Position numbers and translations under genes: made by a program. A stretch of DNA of 64,000 nt, taken from NCBI RefSeq assembly GCF_003073045.1, contig NC_037599.1, positions 4,030,001 through 4,094,000 on the forward strand. The letters are read 5' to 3'. The DNA comes from Pomacea canaliculata (Eukaryota > Mollusca > Gastropoda > Architaenioglossa > Ampullariidae). Within the stretch, counting starts at the first letter, position 1. Every line of letters starts with the position of its first letter. The notes under the pieces were generated by a model, which saw nothing but the letters and a program-made list of their open reading frames with translations, had not been told where the DNA came from and searched no databases. Below, in pieces: positions 50,301 to 62,300 of this stretch.

Positions 50301-53300
50301 ATATGTGAATTTTAAGGACAAGACTCCATACCCTCTTTTTCAGGTCTTGATTACTTTTTGTGTGTAGGAAAGATGATGTTCGTCTTGAATCTGTGAAAGC
50401 CTTGCGGTCAGTGGCAAGGTCTGAAGACAAGGTTGACAAGATACCAGAGAAAGAAAAGCTGGCAGATTTTGTAGCTATGATCAGCTTTATTAAAGAAAAG
50501 GTAACCTTATTTCTGGCTTTTGCCCATTAGTTTTAAGCCTCTTACGTTACAGGGTGCTGACTGCTTTGAAGTTTGCATTTATGTGTTGCATGCAGAAAAA
50601 TCGGCAATCTGTGTTAATTAGCAGTTAGCAAATTAACTGATCAGTTTTTTTCTTAAAAATAAAAAAAAAGTAAATGTAATCTTTTTAAAAAAGGTTAAAT
50701 CTGTTTTATAGCTTATTTCTTTACACAAGAAGCAATCTACACTTTGGCAGATTTTTCAGTCCCAAATATTCCTTGTCCTTGCAGGCTGCCATAAGGGAGG
50801 CAACCCAGCACAAGTATACTGTTGGAAATGCTGTGATGCCCTTTAACCCTTTGACATACACAGAAGGTAAAATTCATTATGGTTTGACTTGGACTGAAAA
50901 CGAATTGCTGTTTGTGTCATCTGTCCTTACCTCATTTGTTCATATTCTTTTGTTATTTAATTGTAATTGTAATGTAATTTAACTGTCTATAGTTGTGAAA
51001 GATCCTAAAAAGAAGAAACAAAAGTATTTATTCTGCAGACACAAAGTTCATAAAGGAATGGACCCATATGTATTTTTGTTCACTTATTTCATTATGTACT
51101 TTCAACAGATTGTAATTTACTTGCGGATGTGTCTGGCTCAATGTGCTGGGTGTCAGCCTACACCAGTTTTCAGTGAGATGCAGGAGCAGGCACCCAGGGT
51201 GGCAGTTTATGTCAGGCAGCTGCTGTCACAGTATCCTCTTGACACTGGTCCCATAGCTTGGTACATCGACATGTTGCGTCAGCTTCTCACTGCTATTTCA
51301 GGTAAGGTCATAGCATCCATCTCCACCTGTAAAGTGTGCATGCCTATGCACACTCAGCATATGTATTCATCAATGGTAACAAAATTTTGCCTTTTGCCAT
51401 CTCATCTACTAAGAGGTATAGGTCCGTTTTTCTGCACTTTATTCACTGCAGTTCACTTATGATCTACTGAAATGCAAATTTTCAGTAAGGTAGAAGTGTT
51501 TGCTACTGACCAACAGCTGGACTTCATGCTATTTTTAATTCTTTTTACTTGGGAACTATCTAATGTTTTATAAAAGAGACTGCTGCTTTCAAAAGTGGAA
51601 TAAATTTACTACAGAGTTACAATGAAATGTATTTTTCAATGATAGTCAGTGAAATTGTAGTGTTAATACTACTGGAACCTTCACATATCAAAGATATTAA
51701 ATTTTAATGTCATGAATGTGTTATACATCATTGTAACATTCATTTTTGTTTTTGTTTTTGGTTTTTTTTCATCAAACACTATTCTTCCTTGGTCTAACTT
51801 GCTGACAACATCATCTCATTAACACTCCCGTGAAATCAAAGTTTCTCGTGTTCTAAGGGAGTATGGTAAGGGGGGAATTGATTCATAGTATAATACAAGG
51901 CTGCACTCGTGGATTGGTCTGGGCACCCTTGATGGTGGGTTACTTCCTCATTGACTGCTGTACAAATATGTCTTTGATGGCATTAATACTGTATATGTGT
52001 GTGTGTTTAGTAAGGAGGAGACAGGAACCAAACAACACCACAACGATATATAGTTTGCAGGGATGATGCTTTGTAAATCGTTTGGGTTGTAAATAAGAGA
52101 GTTGCTTTTCAGCTGCTCTTTTTTGTTGGAGAGCTTAGGCTTTACTTTTGTCTAAAAGAGCACTTATGAAGATGTGATTTTTAAAATATGGCTTGGTGTA
52201 GGAGTGTGTGTGTGTAAGGTATGTGTGAGTGAGAGAATGTATGTGTGTAGGCATATTTGTATCTGCTTACATCATCTTACACCATTCTTGCATTAATGCA
52301 TCTTTATTAAGCTATTTTAATGCAGGTAATATGCTATAGTAAAATGCTAAATAGTTTTCATTGTTTTTTGATGGCTATTAAATGTTTTTTATTATTTTAA
52401 TCTTATTTTGATATAAAATAGTTTAGCTACATTCTGGTAATGATAGGATACATGGTTTACGTTCACACTATTAACAGCCACAAATTTCCTTTCATAATTT
52501 GAAGATTCTCATTCTTGGGAAAAAATTATAGTTTCAACTTAAATCAGCTTTCAAAAAGTGGAACTCAAATGAACCCAAACAACAGAAAGAAAGGGTCTTA
52601 AGAAAGTTGGTATTATTAGAGTATCTGTTTATTAATAATTTGAACCTTTGTGAATCCATGAACCTTCTAAACGTCTCTGAGATATTACAATTGCTGCAGA
52701 AAACAGAGGTCCAAAGTGGCAATTGATGATTTAGTAAAAATAAATCAATGTCTTGCTGACATTTCATTTTACAGGTCAGGAAGCCATGTATTGTCTCTTG
52801 GAAGTGGTTGCCATGGCACCCAGCAAGCTGGCACCATATTTTCTAAAACATATCGAGTGGTTAAAGGTAGTGTTTCAGATTACTCTCCTTTATTTATTTA
52901 TAAATTTCACAGTAAAATGGATAAAGTCTTGTCCCTTGTCAATTTTCATAATGGCTTGTCCAGCAATGATTCATTGTTCATTGAGAAATGACCAGCGGAA
53001 GGAGGGAAAGAGGAAGGAAAAAGGAAAACAATAGAAGAGCAGAAAGACAAACATTTAACAGAAATTCAGATGCTTAGTAGTAACCTTTAATTGGGGCAGA
53101 GCCACTTTGAGAGATCTCTGTTTTGTCTTTATTCACTTGATTTATAAATACTTATGAGTGGCAATTTTTTTTTCAGGTACCTGTTGTGTATGGAGTATTG
53201 TTATCTGTACTATCACTATAGTATCAGGGAAAGTTACAGATGAACAGATATCAGATACTTTTCTTTCCCTTTTAGAGACTGTGTTGTTTTGAATATCAGT

Positions 53301-56300
53301 TCTATCAGGTTGTTTTCATTTCAGGGATTTATCACATCACCCAAAGATGAGATCAAACAATATGCAGCTGAACTGTATGCTGTTATTATGGTTACCACTT
53401 CAAGCTCACAGCAGCTGCTTGGTGCTATTGAAGACTTTAAACGTGGCTTGTCTGATAAGGTCAGAGATTGTTTTCTTTTGGTATAATTATTTTGTACACA
53501 TACGGTACTTTAATAATAATAATAAGTCGATTTGTAATGCGCAGGTATCCATTCCGAAGAATGCTCATTGCTAATGCATGCAGTGGTAGCAGCAAAAGAG
53601 GTTGTCTTTTTTTTAATACAGTATAGGCCTGTCTGTCACTGCTTTTTCCTGTGTGTGGCAGAATCCTGAGGTCCAGCAAGGATCACTGCTAGCACTTGGT
53701 CATCTTGTTGGGTACTGGTGTCGAGCAAGTTCCTGTAGTGATATGCAGGTAGAGGATATGGAACATGATGGTGATAAGTCCAGCAAGAATCCTTCATCAA
53801 AGGATGCCGTGATCACCAGTTGTATCAAACAGATATGTAAGAAGACAATTCAGAGGTTTTATGGAAGACTATAACAAGGCTGCAACGTTAGTTTGATGAC
53901 CTCTAAAAAAATATTCTTATTTTGATGATACTTTAATTTTGCTTGTTGTCACCTGAAAAGTGATTGGGCTAGAGGGTACATAGTGTTATCAGCATGCAGA
54001 ATGGTTAAAGCAGAGGTTCTCAACCTTTTACTAGTCACGCCCCCCTGACGAACAAAGGTACGTCCGCGCGCCCCCCTTAGCCACACAATGTAAGCTAATT
54101 TCACTAATACCAGTATAAGAAACTTTTAAAAAATGATCACCTTCGCGCCCCACTTGTAAGCACGTCGCGCCCCCCCAGGGGGTCGCGCCCCACAGGTTGA
54201 GAACCGCTGGGTTAAATCATGGAATGACAAATTTACATGGAACTGTAAGCTCATAGGTCTTCTAGTTGGAAGTGAGTGTATAGGTAGAAAGTGGGCATGA
54301 GTTCAGGCAAAGCAACTGCAAACATAATTTCCTGCATAAATCATATTCAAATGTGGAACATAATGCTTACATGTTGGGATATCTTGCATAAATCACATTT
54401 AAATGTGGAATATAATTTGTATGTGTTGGCATATCCTATGTAAAACATTTAAATGTGGATCATAATGATTACATGTTGACATATCTGACAGCACCTTTAA
54501 ATTGTTGTACAGATGCCTTCTTTGAAGTGGAAAATGCAGGATTAAAAGTGGCTATGTGCATGGCACTGGGAGAAATTGGAAAGAGTACATCACTGCCATT
54601 ACCAGCTGGTGGCGAAGGTGATGCAGAAGGGGAGATAACCAAATTGTCCATTTTAAACAAGTTGATTGGTCTTATCAAAACTGTAAAAGAGATCAATAAG
54701 GTAGGTGTGTGTGTGTGTTTGTGCACGTGTATGTGTGCTTATTTGCAGCTGGAAGCTTAAAATAGGCACAGCTGTAGAGAAATGTTTATCTAAATATATG
54801 AAGGGTTTATTCTTTTCTGAATGCATGTAAAAAGGATCCGACATCTTGGTGGATGCTATCTTTCCTGTCAGTATGACGTAGCTTTTATATGGGAATAAAA
54901 ATTAAGGTGTAAAAAGAAAATGATCACATCAAACTGTTCACTACCTGATGGCTTGTTGTCCAGACCAAAGAGAGGGCAGCACTGAGTGTTGGGTGCTTGT
55001 GTGTTGGCGACAGGGAGTTTCCTCATCGCAGGCAAGCCATGAATGATCTGTTTCAATCTGTGCAGGTTAGTGAACTGCTGACTTCCAGCTGTCATTATTG
55101 AAATGTATGGGAATTCTGAATTTGAATTGCTTAATACAGCTTTGAGGTCATAAGTTTTGTTATTTGCGTTTGCTGTAAGGTCATGTTAACACTAAACGTT
55201 AGTTCTTTTCAGGCAGGGGAAAAATGCACTCCAGATAATCTTGAACATTCAAATTGTTTTCTTCTATCTATTATTCAAAAAATTATTGTGACTTGTTGCC
55301 TCAGACCTTAGATATCATTTCTGCGAGCAAAGTAGCCTTCTATTGTCAGTCTTGTTGTGTGAATTGTAAAATAATCTTTGTAAACTTGCTGTTAATTATC
55401 CATGTCTTGCAAGTTAAAATCTCAGTGGCATGTGTTAGATAACGATATAAAGAGAAGAAATGTGGGGATATTGATGTGATATTGTGTGATATTGATGATT
55501 GTAAATCAAAGAAAGAAGTTTCATTGTATGATTTTGTGGATCTTTAGAGAACATGCTTCATTGACTTTAATGTTGTGTTCTTCATGATTTATAATTATCC
55601 GAGAAAACTTGATTGACTGTAGTGTGTTTTTCTTGGTTTACAATCGTCAGAGCAAGCAGGTGGAGCTACAGTTTAGCATTGCCTCGGCTTTGATGTGGAC
55701 AGCTTTAGGTGCCAAGGCACCAGTGGGCCGTAACACCTGGACACAGACTGAGGATGATTATCAAGTAAGTCAATCTATTTTTGTGAGTGAACCTGTAAAA
55801 TGTAAATTTTGTTTTTTTAAGTGCAGAGGGATTTTTCAGATGCAAATATGCTTTTAGAGGGCATTTACCTAAAGAGATAAAGCTCTTGATAGCCAGGGTA
55901 TTATGTTCAATATTTTGACTGTTTGTTAAACTTTTGGGTTCGCTTTGATATTTGTTACGGATGTTTTTTCTTGAATGGACAGGATTGTGAAATAAAACAG
56001 TGAAAACCATTGCTCTGTTAGCTATGGCAAATAAAGGTATGCGTTGGTCAGCATTCTTGATAATTATGGCTATGTTTTTATTTTGTTTTTGTAGATTGTA
56101 AGACAGGTGATAGAAACAGGGAAAACACACACACATGCTTGCAGACAGACATGCACACACACAGACATGCATGCATATACACATGAACAGACTGTCACAC
56201 ACTTGCACACATTCTCACATATTCAACGCACACACATAAGCACATACAGGCTGACATACTCAACACTTACTCTCCCACATACATGAACACTAATATGCAT

Positions 56301-59300
56301 ATGCATGTATGCACAAAGATACAGTCTCACATGCAAACACACTCTCATACAATTATAGATGTGTGTACATGCACATTCATGCACATATACATGTACAACC
56401 ACTGGTCATGGATGGATGCAGATATAAACTTATATTCATATGCACACATTTACGAACCTGCACATTTTTCCCAGCTGAAGATAAAGCAAAATAATGTGTG
56501 TGCTTTATTTTTGTAGGCCTCACTGGCAGGACTAGATGACGATGTAGACTGGTACTTAACACAGCTCTTATCTACATATGTACCACATGCTAACCCTCAC
56601 ACGAGACAGGTACTGATAATTTTAATGAATGTGAATACTCACCCTCATGAATTAATGACAGACTAATAAACTGTAAACTATACTAATCTTTTCATCCTTG
56701 TGATTCTTTTCTTTATTATTTATTTATTCAATCATTCTTAGCTTGTATTTTGTGTGTTAAATTTTTTTTTTAATTTATAAATGTTCCTTGTTCAGCTTAT
56801 CAAATATATTTACCAAGAAAAGTGCAGAAAAACACAATGTACTCAATAAATTAGTAAGTGTAATTAATAATGGTATAATAATAAGTTGACTAGGGATTTT
56901 AAGGTATGTGATTGGAGTTGTGCTGAGATAGTGCACATGTACTTAACAAGCAAACTTGAGCATATGCAGACAACAGTCTGTGTGAAAGAGAAAGAGGAGA
57001 GCAAAAAAGAGATAAAGCAGAAAGCTGTGAGAGCAGGGCAGTCCTCCATCATTTGCTTTCTTGTCTCTCATTCTTTCACTTCTTGTTCTGCTTTTGCTAC
57101 TAGAATCATATAAAACTTCTTTTGTACTAGGCTGCCTGCATATGGCTTTTGACACTAGTTAAAGAATGCAGCAGACATGCAGCTGTACAGTCACGTCTTT
57201 TGGAAATTCAGCGAGGCTTCATGCAGTTGCTGTCAGAGTCTGATGGTATGCATCTTATTATTATTATTTTTTTTAATCTAGTGTTTGGGAGGTGAGAATG
57301 TTTTGTGGTATTTTAATATAAACTTTTGTCTGAGTGGCTGTGAAGTTACAATGTTCATTTTGTGTTTTTATACATATATGTCGATGCTTTCATGTGTTTT
57401 ATAGACATATTTGGGTGCATAGTGCATGTATATATGCTATTTATTCCTCCTTTCTTTACGAGTTTTTAGGTCATTCAAATATAGATTAACATGTGACATT
57501 AGCTTATCTACTTGAGAGCAGAGGCAGAGAAGCATTTTATGCTTACTTGCTGTCAGTGAGGAGCTCACCATCAAGACGGAACTTAATTCCACTTTAGAGC
57601 ACATCACACTTTCCAGTCTGACAGAATTCAGTGTCTGATTATTTGTCCCCACTATTTTAAATATTTTTAACTACCTGTGGTCATCCGTAAGTCTCAGTCA
57701 GGGGTGACATTTGAGAAGTGTTGCTTTCTGAGAATGCTTAATTTAGAGTTTATAATTTTTGATGTCAGGTCCTTGTGTAATGATGATATGTTCTGTTTTC
57801 TTCTGTCACAGAGGTGACACAAGACATAGCCTCAAAGGGTCTTGGTCATGGTTATGAGATCTGCACCCCTCAGCAAAAGGACATGCTAGTCTCAGAACTG
57901 GTCGACACACTCATGACAGGAAGAAGGTAGGCATGTGCCCTCTGTGTACGAGCTACTATTGTAAAGCAAAGCTTCAACTCTGTTTAAATGTACAATTCTT
58001 TTGCTAAGCTAGATAACTTAGTATACTTTAGAAACACCTACAAATAAAATGTGACACCATTTTCTAATCATTCATCAGCTGTGTTCCCTTTGCTTATTGC
58101 AGAAATTAAGCAATCATAACAAATCATTTACTCTTATTTCAGAAGGTTTTAATTTTGTAGGATCTACACATGCTCATATTGCTCATTTCACGGTAAGAAT
58201 GCAACTAACAAGTTGTGTGCATTTTTGCTCAGAGCCAAGCAAGACATAAGTGGTGAAACAACATTGTTTGAGGGTGATGCTCTTGGCAAGACACCTGATG
58301 GGTATGTATTGTTGGCTTCAGTTTACTGGATTTGTATAGTTGGGAACTTCTTTCAACAACAGCAAGAAGTGATGGAAAATGTTGACTTCTTTTTTTTTGC
58401 TCAAAATTTTTCTAAACATGACTTTTTCTTCAGGTAACATGAATCAGGACTTATCTTCATAACTCACCTTGCATTTCTTTATATTTCTTATTGACTTTAT
58501 TAAGAATAAAAGATGGGGGTGATAATGATGATAGCAAAAAAGAGACAAAAACCAAAAATGCCACATCATCACACATTTTGTTAGCCAAAAGCTTGTCCAT
58601 TATATCTTTTCCAGGCATCTCTTTCTAAATAGATTCTTAATTCTATTAATAGCTATCCAAATTAGCTCATTTCATTTGCATCTGGTCAGACATTACATAG
58701 CTAAATGTAACTCATTCTTTGTTGATGAGCAGAGGAGGTTTATCGACTTACAAAGAGCTTTGTGCCATAGCCAATGATTTAAACCAGCCTGATCTTATAT
58801 ACAAGTTCATGCATCTGGCCAATCATAATGCTACCTGGAATACCCGCAAGGTGAGTGAGCAAAGATGCAAGGTATGTTAGTTTATTTATCATCATATCTT
58901 TTCCAACATAACTTGTAAACAAGGCAGGGTTAATGTATTTACTTATTAGACTATTCTTCATCATCAGATCTTCAGTTTAGAAAGATCTTACTAAGAGGGG
59001 AGTTTTGGCAGCAGCACTTGATTGAAGAATGAAGAACTTGTTTCCTTTTCAATTTCATCCTCCAAGATTTTGTCTGCTCTTGAACGGTTTATTATTATCA
59101 GTTATTGTCTGTTCCACTAGGTAAATTTCCAATTAGTTTAAATTTTTACATAAAGGAAAGTCTTTGAGGAATGCTGAGGTCTTATAGTCTCTTGATGCAG
59201 GGTGCAGCCTTTGGATTTTCAACAATAGCAGCTCAGGCTGGAGAGCAGCTGGCACCGTACCTGAGTCAGATTGTGCCACGACTGTACCGATACCAGTTTG

Positions 59301-62300
59301 ACCCCAACCCTAAAATACAGCAGGCCATGACAGGCATCTGGAATGCTCTTGTTAAAGATAACAAAAATACAGTAAGAGACAAAAACATGTGCTAAAAAAC
59401 CAGTCTGTATACGGTACAAAATGGGTATTAGTTTTGAATGCACAGGACATTAATTTAGAATTATGTGTTGCTGTTTTTCAAAATAAATTCCACAGTTAAA
59501 TGTAGTAATGTCATGTTTTACTTTTTATTCTAATGTCAGATGAATTCCTCACCCTTCTATATACAACAGGTTGATAGATTCCTGAAGGAAATCGTGTCTG
59601 ACCTCCTGAAGAATCTGACCAGCAACCAATGGAGAATCCGAGAATCAAGGTTCTTGTGTTTTCAATGTTTTATTCTCCTTTATCAACTATTAAAGATGTA
59701 AGGTTAAATTGTGAAAATTTGCATCATGATATGATCATTCTTTAAGATGGTGTTTTGATGAAGTGTGGCAGCATATAATCTTAGTTTATCTTGCAGCTGT
59801 CTTGCTGTCACGGATTTGCTGAGGGGGCGTCAGGTAGACAGCATTGTTGATGACTTCCCAGAACTATGGGAACAATGCCTACGTGTTAGAGATGACATTA
59901 AGGTATCCATGTTTTACATCTTTCATAGTCAATATTTTTGAATGCCAAGTTCTTTTAAGATGGAAAGCTTTTTTTTCCCAAAAGAATGCTGGGACAGCAG
60001 GTACTTGTAATATTTTATTCACTGTTTGTAGTGTTAGTGCAGTAAAAGAAATTTGCTTCAAGAATTCATTTATGCATCATAGTATACATTTCATCTTTTG
60101 TCCATCTCTCAGGAATCAGTTCGAAATGCAGCAGATGAGGCATGTAAAACTCTTAGCAGGGTAAGTTTCTAGATGTGGATTTCTAGATGTACTTAAACTG
60201 CTTAACTGAAAATTAGTTACAAGCTTTTGAAGTGAAATGAAATTTTTATGTTGTCATTTAAAACAAAAAGTGTTACTAGGATTATAAATAAGCAGATGTT
60301 ACTAAGCGTGCAGGAAAAGAAGCCATCATGCACATAAAATACTAGCATCATGTAAGTGCTGTTACACACCAGATTCAGGGGCACTGCCTGAGGCAAATAT
60401 GTGGCTTTTACACATATTCATATGCTTTAGAGGTGAAATTTATGCTCAATTTGCTTGTCTTTATTTTGTTAAGCAGGAAGAGTGGAAATGATCAGTAGTT
60501 TCTTAGGTGTATGTGTGTACACTCCTACTTTTTTATGTAAAGGTATCCATAAGGATCTGTGATCCAGAGAACGGCAAGAGTGGTGAGAAAGCTACATGTG
60601 TTATCTTGCCATGTCTGCTGAGTGTTACCCTTCAGAGTTCAGTGTCAGAAGTTCGAGCTATTGGGTAGGTAAATTGATGTGTTATTTATGCCACTATATG
60701 AATATCATTTTATCTAAACACAGTTCTTTTATGATGCAACTGACAACCTTCTAGATATTCTAAGGTCAGAACTGTTATGTGCCGTGACAAGGCATTCTTC
60801 TATCATAGTATTATGTTGTCCATGGGTGACCATCATTTTTAATTCGTGTTCGATTCTGTAGTCTTCTATGAGTATAAATAATATTGGTAGCTTGCCATTC
60901 TTTTTGGCATGCGTTGTTAACATTATCTAGAAAAGTCTTTTACCTACAGACTTTTCTAGAACACTTATTTCTGTATGTTTGTAAATTGAAGGTGTTCTCA
61001 ACTAAATACATGTTTTTTTTTCTGACAACTTTTCAGGCTGTCCACAATACTTCAGATCAGCAAGAAAGCTGGACCTCTGTTGAAGCCACATATCCCGATC
61101 CTTGTGACAGCACTTCTTGAAGCTCTGAGTGGTCTTGAGCCCCAGGTCCTTAACTATCTCAGTTTCCACACCAGTAGCCAGGCAACACAGGAAAAAGTGA
61201 GGACTCAGATGTGATGGTGGTGGTGATGTTGGAGGAACAAATTTATGATGTGAACAGTTCATGAATAAATTTTTGTCATTTTTGTATTTAACGTGAGAAA
61301 CATATTCTGCTGTTCACTAGCAGTTAATAGCAGTTATAAACTGTGAAACTGTCCATAGATGATGGTGAAAATTACAATGAATTTCATCTCAACAGCTTGA
61401 CAAAGCACGTATTGCTGCATCAAAGACCTCACCTATGATGGAAACAGTGAACAGAGTGAGTTATCAGTATTTTCCATGAACTCAGAATTTCATAGGTTTT
61501 TTATATATATATATCTCTGTATTTGCAATATCATAAATATGCCTATGTGTATACTTATAGCCACCTAAGGTACCTGTGTTCAGAAGCTGAGACAAAAAAC
61601 AGAAAAACTGGCTCTAAAAGGCACCAGCTGTACAAAATTTTTTTCAAAAATTGATATCTGGGATATTAATCAGATTTAAATATATAGATTCTATCTTGAG
61701 CAGTTTTAGTTCAAGCTTTTCCTTGTCTTTAAATGACGATTCAAGATGAGCATTATTAATTATGTGCCAAAGAGAGACATTTGTAGAATAAATTTAAATT
61801 GAATGGAAAGAAGAGAAACTAAGGCTTTAATTCCAGAACTTTCTATTACAGTGTGTACAGTATGTGGACGAGGATGTCCTCACTGAACTGGTGCCTAGAC
61901 TTTCAGACCTAATCAAGAGAGGCATTGGTGTAGGAACCAAGGTAAGTTTGTTTGCTGCCCAAAATCAATCTACTTTTGTATTGTTTGCCTGCTGGTTGGG
62001 ATAAATATACTGATATATTGTTTTCCTGAAATGGAGTAAAAAATTGTGATGTTTGAGTGCTGGCTGAGATGCAGGGATCTATTGCTTTTGCTTTAGCTGA
62101 GCATATTGAGGTATTTGGTGGCATAGATAAATGAGGATTAACTCACTTGATATCAGATGGTTTGGAGTGTGTAATTTTAATATTGTCCTTTGATAGTACA
62201 TCATTATTCTTATACTTTTGCAGGCTTATGTTATGCTGATTAAAAACATATTCTGTCTCCTTTTCATTTGAGATGATGATAGGAAAGGTACATGCTTCTC

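Noticed and set aside
50867..51108. Exon 17 of ECPAS extended upstream to restore the frame
   Set aside because: In-phase AGs near 51045-51060 lack a pyrimidine tract and would add about 20 hydrophobic residues in a conserved, ungapped region.
59903..60112. Possible U12-type intron (donor GTATCCAT)
   Set aside because: The donor is close to the U12 consensus, but no TCCTTAAC-like branch site was found near the acceptor and the acceptor is ordinary CAG.
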